Source: Pseudoalteromonas luteoviolacea (lineage in GTDB: Bacteria; Pseudomonadota; Gammaproteobacteria; Enterobacterales; Alteromonadaceae). Taken from it: a stretch of DNA of 64,000 bases. The stretch is taken from contig NZ_JAGJEH010000019.1 in assembly GCF_018100925.1 (NCBI RefSeq), positions 1 to 64,000 on the forward strand, written 5' to 3'. Positions 24,590-31,337 of this stretch are shown here, piece by piece (within the stretch, counting starts at the first letter, position 1; every line of letters starts with the position of its first letter). A model generated the notes under the pieces. It was not told the DNA's origin. It was given only the letters and a program-made list of their open reading frames with translations, and did not search any database. Position numbers and translations under genes: made by a program.

Positions 24590-24988
24590 TTAAATACTCG
24601 AAACATCATTGTTAGACCACTGAAATAAAGCATAATAATCCAAGTTATCTCGGATCTGTTTTTCTTTATCAGCTAAGTCATTTAGCACCACCCCGACTTG
24701 GTTATACCCTTTCAGAGTTTTTGCAATGATATAGCGACTTTTATTTATTGTCTCGATATAGGACAGTTTATTGTCGAGGCAGACAAATACAATCTCCCCA
24801 GTCATAACGCAGTGTCCCTCAGGATAGCGAGAACAATAAATTGTACCTAATGCTTTATGGCTGATATGTGCGTCATATAAAACGCCATCAAACACCCTGC
24901 GATGACGGGTGAGTGGCAGTTTAAGGTTCTGTGAGATGAGATTATGTGCGTGTTTTGCTTGTTCTGCATTGTAGTCAGTACCTAGCAT
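24590..24988 (-). CDS. Hypothetical protein, 132 aa
   Basis: MLGTDYNAEQAKHAHNLISQNLKL..., soluble, mixed alpha/beta. Ends six bases from R3. Second gene after the membrane protein at 25338, which it follows by 17 bases. Function unknown. Confidence 0.6.
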   Translation of the reverse strand: MLGTDYNAEQAKHAHNLISQNLKLPLTRHRRVFDGVLYDAHISHKALGTIYCSRYPEGHCVMTGEIVFVCLDNKLSYIETINKSRYIIAKTLKGYNQVGVVLNDLADKEKQIRDNLDYYALFQWSNNDVSSI

Positions 24989-25005
24989 ATTAAACCTCTG
25001 TGATT

Positions 25006-25338
25006 TTACGGTCTTGAAGATTTAAGTTTGTGTTGAATTTTTTGAACCTGATGAGAGAGATAAAGACTAACCCTTAGTGATTCATGAGTAACAGCATCCC
25101 TACGCGATAAGGCGTCTCTTATGCGAACGAGCGCTGAGTGCTCTTCTTGCTTCGCTTTATCCAGCTCGAGCTGATATTTTCCATATTTAAGTTGCTGGAA
25201 GGACAGTAAAACTTGAAGGAGTATTCCAATCAAAAAGAGGTTAAATTCATCCAGATACCAAGCTAATAGATAAATGATGTATGACATCAGAATGATCAAC
25301 AGCATCAATTTAGATTTTTTGGGTTCATGTTTTTGCAT
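25006..25338 (-). CDS. Membrane-anchored coiled-coil protein, 110 aa
   Basis: Basic N-terminus, two adjoining membrane spans (LMLLIILMSYIIYLLAWYL and LFLIGILLQVLLSF), then a long charged helix (YQLELDKAKQEEHSALVRIRDALSRRD...) facing the cytoplasm. Promoter region carries two operators (25357-25390). Function unknown. Confidence 0.6.
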   Translation of the reverse strand: MQKHEPKKSKLMLLIILMSYIIYLLAWYLDEFNLFLIGILLQVLLSFQQLKYGKYQLELDKAKQEEHSALVRIRDALSRRDAVTHESLRVSLYLSHQVQKIQHKLKSSRP

Positions 25339-25356
25339 TTTTTCGCAACTATTAAA

Positions 25357-25390
25357 TGTATTTTAAATACACTGTGTATGTTTTCATACA
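25357..25390. promoter_or_regulatory. Tandem TGTAT..ATACA operators
   Basis: TGTAT-N5-ATACA (25357-25371) and perfect TGTAT-N6-ATACA (25375-25390), 18 bp apart, upstream of the gene at 25338 and downstream of korA. Confidence 0.7.
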
Positions 25391-25461
25391 TTTTATAGAG
25401 CAAGAAAAGGCACTTTGCAACAAAATATAAAAATACAAGATCTTTAATTTAACAAAGGTGC

Positions 25462-25791
25462 TTATTTGTTGTTGAGCATCTTATAGCTCTTTATCTGAAG
25501 AGCTTTCAACTCATCGAGTAAATCGGGGTGAACAGCAACATTGCGGATAACAAGCTCATCAGGTATGTGACGCATCTGTTCTGTTAAGCGACTGTAAAAG
25601 CGAGATACAGCTCCGCTGATAAATTGTTGAGAAACGTCATATTCTTTTGCAATGGCGGGTTGTGAAAACCCATCCACAAGCACTTTTTCTAATATTTCGA
25701 GCGTACGGGGCTCTACTTGCTTTCCTTGCATGGAAAGAATGCAGAACATCTCTTTTGTCAAGCGTAGCCCTCGAGTGTTCTTACCGGCCAT
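25462..25791 (-). CDS. korA: KorA/TrfB-family transcriptional repressor
   Basis: A 109-aa protein aligning by eye with IncP KorA/TrfB over its length: LTKEMFCILSMQGKQVEPRTLEILEKVLVDG, then the HTH QPAIAKEYDVSQQFISGAVSRFY, then PDELVIRNVAVHPDLLDELKAL. KorA of RK2 binds short palindromes in many plasmid promoters and is coded with incC (parA) and korB (parB), as here, although in this plasmid it is the last gene. It overlaps the 133-aa gene by 11 bases. A natural candidate to bind one of the dispersed palindromes, more likely TGTAT-N6-ATACA, whose half-sites are one helical turn apart (inference). Confidence 0.8.
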   Translation of the reverse strand: MAGKNTRGLRLTKEMFCILSMQGKQVEPRTLEILEKVLVDGFSQPAIAKEYDVSQQFISGAVSRFYSRLTEQMRHIPDELVIRNVAVHPDLLDELKALQIKSYKMLNNK

Positions 25792-26182
25792 AGACGACTA
25801 ACTCAAAATTTTGTTCGAAATATTGGCAATTCTTATCTGCCATTTCAGCCAGCTTCTCAAAGATACCGCTGTTATCTCCACCTTGAACGGGTTGCTTTTT
25901 ACCAGTAATAGTCCAAATCAGGTTCTCCCAATCGGCGATAGATGATGGCATCCAGCTGGATTTTAATGAAAGTTCCAATAGGGCTAAGATAAGCCATTTT
26001 TTTGCATAGCTTTCCCCTTTGACCATATAAAATATATTTCGGGCAGTAACATTCTTACCCGTTTTTTGAGATAAGATAGCAGCTAACACATCATAGTCAT
26101 TTTTAACGACTTCAGTTTTAAGTAGATGTACAAGCAATCTAGCTTCGAACAATTCATTTTTTTGTGATGTTTGAGTAGTCAT
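25781..26182 (-). CDS. Hypothetical protein of the partition/control operon, 133 aa
   Basis: Start MTTQTSQKNELFEARLLVHLL at 26182; an upstream ATG at 26200 is also possible. Helical, with a middle segment (AAILSQKTGKNVTARNIFYMVKGESYAKKWLILALLEL) that could hold an HTH. Lies between parB and korA, overlapping korA. Its linkage suggests a partition or control accessory; not recognised by sequence. Confidence 0.6.
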   Translation of the reverse strand: MTTQTSQKNELFEARLLVHLLKTEVVKNDYDVLAAILSQKTGKNVTARNIFYMVKGESYAKKWLILALLELSLKSSWMPSSIADWENLIWTITGKKQPVQGGDNSGIFEKLAEMADKNCQYFEQNFELVVYGR

Positions 26183-26221
26183 AATGTAGTTCAGGGCCAA
26201 TAGCTCAGCCCTGCCTTATAT

Positions 26222-27292
26222 CTATTTAACCGTAACTTGAAGGTTGCCTGGCACTCTGATATTCATAGTCTGGCCATTATCAGACTCAATAACGAGTACG
26301 CCGTCTATCACTCGCATAGACTTAGCTTCGAGCATTAAACCAGGGAAATCCAGCTGTGATTCGCTATGCTTTTCACTTGCATGTGCTTCTGGTTTTTTTT
26401 CGCTTTGATGAACTTCAGCCGAATTTGCTGGCTGGCTTGAGATTGTTTCAGTTATAACTGCATTTTCTGATGGCTGCACTTTGTCGCTAACAGTTGCCTT
26501 ATCCTGTTTAGTTCGCTTTTTAGGGTTGACCTCACGCCATGCATCTTGAACTGTTGCGGTCAGACTGCGTGACAACGTACCTTCCTGATATTTGTAAATG
26601 ATATCTTTGTACCGCTCTGGTGCATTGTCATGAATCTTCACTAGTAAACCGATAGTCTCTTTGTCCGTAATTTCATTGGCACTGACTTGCTGTCTAATGG
26701 CATCCGGTACCCGTCCCATTGCTCGCCAGCGCGTGACATCCACTTTTTTATGTTTCTGGCCTCTATCGGCCAGGAACTCCATAACGGCTTCCGTACCAGC
26801 CTCTTTATCTATTCGACAGATGACATCTGCAATGTCAAACAGCGCGCCTGGATCTGCAAATAAATTGGAACTTAATTGAAGGATATCGCGGGTCAAACGA
26901 TGTGTCAGGCCTGGTAATGTCTCTACTTTTATTACAATCGCTCTGATATTTTGCCATCTTGATTCATCGGGGTAATTCTCACGATTCAGCAGGTGTGCAC
27001 GCGTACGCATCTCACCGTCAAGCAGCAAATATCGCCCATTGTCGAGGGCTTCTACTTTGATCTCGTTATTAAGTACCGTCTTTCTGATGTTTTCTGCGAG
27101 GCCTTCCAAGTCGTAATTGGATCTGTCCTTTCGGTACTGTTGTTCATCATAATCAATCAAATCAAGCGGAATACTTTTCAGCACACGACCTTCGACCTCT
27201 TGATTATTTTCAGCATTGTTTGAGCCTGTTTGAAGGGCGCGGATGCGATCTGCGGAACTACTTAGTCCTAGGCTGCTTTTTTTATTAAACAT
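26222..27292 (-). CDS. parB: ParB/KorB-family partition protein
   Basis: A 356-aa ParB. The ParB/Srx N-terminal domain is seen in KSIPLDLIDYDEQQYRKDRSNYDLEGLAENI and YLLLDGEMRTRAHLL; a helical DNA-binding middle follows (FADPGALFDIADVICRIDKE, DVTRWRAMGRVPDAIRQQ), then a variable Glu/Lys/Ser-rich linker and a short beta-rich C-terminal dimer domain (MRVIDGVLVIESDNGQTMNIRV). AGGAGG precedes the ATG, which overlaps the parA stop by eight bases. It should bind parS; the 25-bp palindrome upstream of parA (28272-28296) or its relatives are candidates (inference). Confidence 0.88.
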   Translation of the reverse strand: MFNKKSSLGLSSSADRIRALQTGSNNAENNQEVEGRVLKSIPLDLIDYDEQQYRKDRSNYDLEGLAENIRKTVLNNEIKVEALDNGRYLLLDGEMRTRAHLLNRENYPDESRWQNIRAIVIKVETLPGLTHRLTRDILQLSSNLFADPGALFDIADVICRIDKEAGTEAVMEFLADRGQKHKKVDVTRWRAMGRVPDAIRQQVSANEITDKETIGLLVKIHDNAPERYKDIIYKYQEGTLSRSLTATVQDAWREVNPKKRTKQDKATVSDKVQPSENAVITETISSQPANSAEVHQSEKKPEAHASEKHSESQLDFPGLMLEAKSMRVIDGVLVIESDNGQTMNIRVPGNLQVTVK

Positions 27293-28151
27293 TTTCAGTT
27301 ACCTCCTGCAATTCAGGTATAAACTCCCCCAGTGCAGAAAGCAGATTTCGAGCACCCTTTTTACGATGTTCATTTGACGCCTTTTTCCACACTGGTTCAC
27401 CATCTTCTGTTGTGGCTTCGATCCACGAGTTTACTTTTATAGATGTGCCAAGGAAAAATTCTGGATATTCCGCTAACCATTGATCTGCGGTATTTTTATG
27501 TCTTTCGCTAGTTGCTCTAAGCTTGTTTATAACAAAGCCATGAAAGGTAAGCGACGGATTATACTGCTCTTTAACTGTACTTACTTTATCGATAAAGCTA
27601 TCAATCACATCGGAGCTAAATTTGGTCGGTTCTAGTACACTGACTACATCAGTAGCAGCACAAAGTGCTGAAATTAATGGCAGTCCCAAAAATGACGGTG
27701 GTGTGTCAATCCAGATGTAGTCGTACTGTGCTTTAAACTGTTGTACATTTTTAACAAACGCGATCAGCTGCTCGTCAACAACACCACTGATAATATCATT
27801 CGCCGACGCATCATCAGACAAGCTGCCGATAATTTCTTGTATTGTGGTCCCGCTGAGCTCTTGAGGGAATGCATTAATCCCATCATCACCAGGGATCACA
27901 TCCACTCCATACTTACCAGGTATGGGCTTCAGATTAGAATTGTCTACATATAACGCAGATGCTGAAACTTCAGGGTGTGCAGCACGGTCTTCTGGAGTCA
28001 GAAATGACCCTGAACTATTTCCTTGCGGGTCTACATCAATTAATAATGTGCGTGCAGACAGTTTAACTGCTGTTGCAAGCGCGCCTTGTACAGACATGGT
28101 TGTTTTTCCAACTCCGCCTTTTTGGGCGGAAGGGGCGATCACTCTGGCCAT
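27285..28151 (-). CDS. parA: ParA/IncC-type partition ATPase
   Basis: A 288-aa deviant-Walker ATPase: KGGVGKTTMSVQGALATAV (Walker A with signature Lys), LLIDVDPQGNSSG (A'), DYIWIDTPPSFLGLP (Walker B). Start MARVIAPSAQKGG at 28151 from GAGGAAAGAAAA-ATG; an in-frame extension to 28199 has no ribosome-binding site and lies in the leader. No N-terminal HTH, so type Ib-like, or IncC2-like. First gene of the parA-parB-(unknown)-korA operon, with leader L8 and a palindrome in its promoter. Confidence 0.92.
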   Translation of the reverse strand: MARVIAPSAQKGGVGKTTMSVQGALATAVKLSARTLLIDVDPQGNSSGSFLTPEDRAAHPEVSASALYVDNSNLKPIPGKYGVDVIPGDDGINAFPQELSGTTIQEIIGSLSDDASANDIISGVVDEQLIAFVKNVQQFKAQYDYIWIDTPPSFLGLPLISALCAATDVVSVLEPTKFSSDVIDSFIDKVSTVKEQYNPSLTFHGFVINKLRATSERHKNTADQWLAEYPEFFLGTSIKVNSWIEATTEDGEPVWKKASNEHRKKGARNLLSALGEFIPELQEVTENV

Positions 28152-28206
28152 TTTTCTTTCCTCAAAAATGTCCGGCCAGTGAGCAGTAGTGATGTTCACT
28201 TATCCA

Positions 28207-28233
28207 CTCACCACGTTATTAAGAGCCGGTGAA
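28207..28233 (-). promoter_or_regulatory. Leader hairpin L8 (CACC/GGUG variant) with promoter
   Basis: Minus strand TTCACC (28233-28228) pairs with GGTGAG (28212-28207); CACCGGC and AACGTGGTG conserved. Unlike most copies it lies ~55 nt before the parA ATG, so it does not cover that gene's own ribosome-binding site. GTGAG can also pair with a downstream CTCAC (near 28170), suggesting alternative folds. Promoter: -10 TATAGT 28307-28302, -35 TTGTGC 28329-28324. Confidence 0.7.
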
Positions 28234-28272
28234 TACTCATCAAAATAAAGCAAGTTTAATAGTTGCTCGTTT

Positions 28273-28295
28273 CAGGTTACAGATTCTGTAACCTG
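28273..28295. promoter_or_regulatory. CAGGTTACAGA-T-TCTGTAACCTG palindrome at parA promoter
   Basis: Perfect over 23 bp, and over 25 bp if 28272/28296 are counted, just downstream of the parA -10. The most extended perfect copy; candidate parS or partition operator. Confidence 0.75.
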
Positions 28296-28346
28296 ATTAG
28301 AACTATATCACAAACAACACAGAGCACAACCCGAACAACAAAAAAA

Positions 28347-28362
28347 TGTATGAAAAAATACA
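28347..28362. promoter_or_regulatory. TGTAT-N6-ATACA operator
   Basis: Perfect TGTATGAAAAAATACA, identical to the copy at 33617. Lies between the parA promoter and the iteron-like repeats; TATTAT at 28367-28372 may be a plus-strand -10. Confidence 0.7.
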
Positions 28363-28404
28363 CTGGGTATTATAGAAACACTATGAAGCAGATCAATTGT
28401 GGGA

Positions 28405-28462
28405 TCTCATAGTTCATGACAGTGTGTCTCATAGCCGTGAAATAAAATCTCACAATTCGTGA
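28405..28462 (+). repeat. Three iteron-like direct repeats
   Basis: TCTCATAGTTCATGA (28405-28419), TCTCATAGCCGTGA (28427-28440), TCTCACAATTCGTGA (28448-28462), spaced 22 and 21 bp, two helical turns, as in Rep-binding iterons. Related sequence recurs near 30.2 kb. Confidence 0.55.
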
Positions 28463-28473
28463 AAGTTACTAAG

Positions 28474-28502
28474 AAGCCATCCTAATTAGGATGGCTTTTT
28501 TA
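28474..28502 (+). terminator. Rho-independent terminator without an upstream plus-strand gene
   Basis: Perfect 24-bp palindrome with core GCCATCCTAATTAGGATGGC (28476-28495) followed by six T. No plus-strand ORF precedes it, so it would end a short transcript starting near 28375. Confidence 0.75.
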
Positions 28503-28548
28503 TGCCTGAAATTTAGTGAAGTAATAACACATAGCAAAGTAGCGCAAG

Positions 28549-28564
28549 TGTATGAATTTATACA
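28549..28564. promoter_or_regulatory. TGTAT-N6-ATACA operator
   Basis: Perfect TGTATGAATTTATACA in the gap between the terminator at 28474 and the small ORF at 28850. Bases 28565-28849 otherwise show no gene I support. Confidence 0.65.
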
Positions 28565-28849
28565 TTTTAAGCTTTTGATATGTATGAACTTTTTATAGAG
28601 ATTAATTCAAAAACTGGGTATTTATTGGTAATATAGACAGATGGACAAACTAAAAAGTAAGGCGAATATGAAAATATTGAAGAGGATTTAACAGGGCAAA
28701 CCAAAAGGGTTTGGAAAGCCCCGTCAAAAAGAGATAGATATACTATCCCGTCGCAAGAATAGTATGACATCTCTAATTTGACCGCGCAACTGAACCCTTA
28801 CATGAAGAATCAATGATTTAAGTCATTACCATTTTGGTAAGGGGTTACT

Positions 28850-28990
28850 ATGTCTGTAAAAACAGTAGATTACGCTAATTTGCGTGATCCAAAAACTAAT
28901 GGAAAAAATTTTTCATTAGTCGCTTCGAGTGGGCGAGTCAGAGAGCCTGTTACTCGTTCAAAAGGGCGAGTGGTCGGTCGCTTTCCCTAA
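28850..28990 (+). CDS. Small basic protein, 46 aa (possible 5' remnant of a larger gene)
   Basis: ATG at 28850 with AAGGGG six bases upstream. Product MSVKTVDYANLRDPKTNGKN... ends in a basic, Gly/Arg-rich run (SGRVREPVTRSKGRVVGRFP). The ending vaguely recalls sequences at the start of TnsA-like transposon endonucleases, but no catalytic part follows, and the resemblance is weak. Either a short gene or a truncated relic. From 28991 to 29418 I see only an AAGCAAT-GTTT-ATTGCTT hairpin (29092-29109). Confidence 0.45.
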   Translation: MSVKTVDYANLRDPKTNGKNFSLVASSGRVREPVTRSKGRVVGRFP

Positions 28991-29418
28991 TATCCTCAAT
29001 AAAATTCTGCCTGGCGATACGCCCGACAAGTTTTGATTAAACAAAACCAACGCGTAAAGGACATAAAAAGACTATCTGTAAAGGTTTCATAAAGCAATGT
29101 TTATTGCTTAATTTATTTTATAACGAGGTGTTTCCGCTTCCAGTGTTGCGAGCTCATGTTTCATGTATCTAAAGCAGAGCAAATATGTGCTAAACCGTCT
29201 ATTTGCGTTGGAGTGAAGTAAAAAGTCAGTTTATCCCTTTGTTGTCATATTCCAGAAGTGAATATTTCATTGACTACATTGCCAAAACATACTCAGAAGC
29301 AAATATTTAGGTTTTGCACTAAGTTCTGTATCTGTAAGAAGGGCGTTTGAAAAGTTAGTTTGATTATTCCGAAACTAACTTTAGCGAATATATGTCTATG
29401 CTTGAGGCTGGTAGTCTT

Positions 29419-29985
29419 TTATAAGTGATTGTATTTACTTGTGATTGTCAGTTCTTTACCGCACTTGTTAATATCTACAGACTTCCAGCTCTTTTGTGCT
29501 GCTAGTATATCCCAGCCTAAAATGGTATAGCCTATTCGGCCTAGGTCTCTTGGGTAGCTATTTTGTTGGAGCAATTGTTCTAGCAAATCACTTGATACAG
29601 AGACATCAACGATGTTTAACAGTAACTCGGTATACCGCTCAATTGTCATAGGCTGACTAGCAACTTGACTAAAAACATAGCGTATCATTGCAGACTGCCA
29701 CAGTTCATGCTCGAACAAAGAGAATAAAAGCTCTTTGGGGTTTATCTCAACAAACATTTTGCCATCATAGGCATCCGTAATAATTGCTTGTGGCCCGCCA
29801 ACGAATACTCGTCTTTTATTTATAATATTCTTACCAATATTGCCTTTAAGCTGGCAGCGCAATTTTGCGTTTGGTCCATCGAGTGCTATCTCGATTTCTA
29901 AACGCTCATACAAAGTTTCTAGGTCGTAGGTTGAGCCATTATAATCCGACAGTTTAGAAATTAGAGATTGCTTTATTTCATTCAT
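29419..29985 (-). CDS. Hypothetical protein, 188 aa
   Basis: Start MNEIKQSLISKLSDYNGSTYDL at 29985 from GGGAAATCGGA; an ATG at 30015 is possible. Soluble, mixed alpha/beta with a helical C-terminal half (HELWQSAMIRYVFSQVASQPMTIERYTELLLNIVDV). Not recognised. Its promoter region (30180-30275) contains the same repeat found at 28405-28462, so the gene lies between two clusters of that motif. Confidence 0.6.
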   Translation of the reverse strand: MNEIKQSLISKLSDYNGSTYDLETLYERLEIEIALDGPNAKLRCQLKGNIGKNIINKRRVFVGGPQAIITDAYDGKMFVEINPKELLFSLFEHELWQSAMIRYVFSQVASQPMTIERYTELLLNIVDVSVSSDLLEQLLQQNSYPRDLGRIGYTILGWDILAAQKSWKSVDINKCGKELTITSKYNHL

Positions 29986-30182
29986 TCCGATTTCCCTATG
30001 GTTGTTCATAAACAATCACTACCCAAAAACATGCAGTGCGAATACATAGGATACTAGCATGTTGAATCGGTAATTTTAGCCCGGGCTGTGCTTTTCAAGT
30101 ATGTGTAACTGGTTAGGCTTAGACTGCACTGTGTTAAGACGTTATCGCGAACGATGAGAATAAGCCTAGATTATTTCAAAGA

Positions 30183-30272
30183 TCATGAGAAAACGTTCAC
30201 TCAATAGTTTCTCACAATCCTTGCCAATGCCTTAATCTACCTAGGGTGTCATTTTCACGAATTATGAGATCT
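30183..30272. repeat. Second cluster of iteron-like repeats
   Basis: TCATGAGA (30183-30190), TCTCACAATCCTTG (from 30210) and TCACGAATTATGAGA (30253-30267, inverted copy of the 28448 repeat), followed by TCTCA at 30268. It fills the gap between the divergent genes at 29985 and 30442. Confidence 0.5.
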
Positions 30273-30441
30273 CACATCAATACAGCCCTTTTTTACATAA
30301 AAAACACCATAATTATCTAGTTAGCTGTCTGATTTACATAGTGTTGTTGGCTATGCTACTGTGGAATTGTACGTTTTGAATGCTTAGTTCAATCGCACAA
30401 CTCGTTGAAATCTTAAATGGCTAACGCCAGAGGAAAACACA

Positions 30442-31302
30442 ATGAACACTCCACATGTAGAGCTAATTTTAGCTAATACACGCTCAACTGTTGTACGACA
30501 CAAATTGCCGTCAACGACCTACGGTGCCAAAGATGAATTCATCAGGATCATGCGTAACGCGTATGACATGGGTGAATTTGCTCGAAACATTTATGTATTT
30601 GCCATCGATGGTGCTCCCGGTGCATCGAGGAAAAGTTATCTTGGACTGCTGGTTGAATATGACAACGATCATTTTGACTTATTCGATAGTTGCAAAATGA
30701 ATATGGGGAATAGAAGCAGAGAGGGTGAAGTCACATCACTGCTGAGAAATATATCATTGCTGACCAACTATAATCATATATTGTACACAACGAAGCGGAT
30801 CCCACACACCATCGGCGATATGCAGCCATTAGAGGCTGCTTGTGTTATCAAAATGCAGACTATGAAACCATTGCTATCAAATTGGCATGCGTTTACGTCG
30901 ACTTTTCAGGAAGACTATACGCTCATTAGCAAATCGATTTTTTCAGAGAAAGAGTGGGATAGCTTATATTCTAAAGCCAAAATGGCGATCCGAACGATTA
31001 ACACAGTTCACTATTCAGATATCGTGAACAGGGCAGGGGAGTTTGATTACATCAACTTAGGTCGCGTCGGTGTCTCTGGCAAACGCATGGTGATTGGAGT
31101 GTCAAATACGCAAGCCTCATTATGCGTTGTTGATAAGGAGGCTTTGCAAACATTGGTCGATGATATTGGGCAGAAGGCGTCTTTTTATGTTTATGAAGAT
31201 ATGCTTCCAGAATCTGTAACAACGAGTCCTGGCCAACGAGTTCTATCGCTCAACAAAGTTCACTGCGTTGCACTCTCAGAAGAATCTCAAAACTGGGTAT
31301 AA
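30442..31302 (+). CDS. Hypothetical protein, 286 aa (first of a two-gene locus)
   Basis: AGAGGAAAACAC-ATG start; MNTPHVELILANTRSTVVRHKLP... Soluble and mixed alpha/beta, no motif I can name. KMNMGNRSREGEVTSLLRNISLL may be a helical interaction region. It precedes the zinc-ribbon protein by 35 bases on the same strand, and a strong hairpin follows that gene, so they form one unit. Its size and position next to iteron-like repeats make a replication role possible but undemonstrated; a defence pair is an equally open alternative. Confidence 0.7.
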   Translation: MNTPHVELILANTRSTVVRHKLPSTTYGAKDEFIRIMRNAYDMGEFARNIYVFAIDGAPGASRKSYLGLLVEYDNDHFDLFDSCKMNMGNRSREGEVTSLLRNISLLTNYNHILYTTKRIPHTIGDMQPLEAACVIKMQTMKPLLSNWHAFTSTFQEDYTLISKSIFSEKEWDSLYSKAKMAIRTINTVHYSDIVNRAGEFDYINLGRVGVSGKRMVIGVSNTQASLCVVDKEALQTLVDDIGQKASFYVYEDMLPESVTTSPGQRVLSLNKVHCVALSEESQNWV

Positions 31303-31337
31303 CAGGTTAAATACCTGACTACTTATGGAAAAGAAAT

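Noticed and set aside
9655..28233. CRISPR array from repeated short motifs
   Set aside because: Repeats are kilobases apart and each is tied to a promoter or start codon; no spacers.
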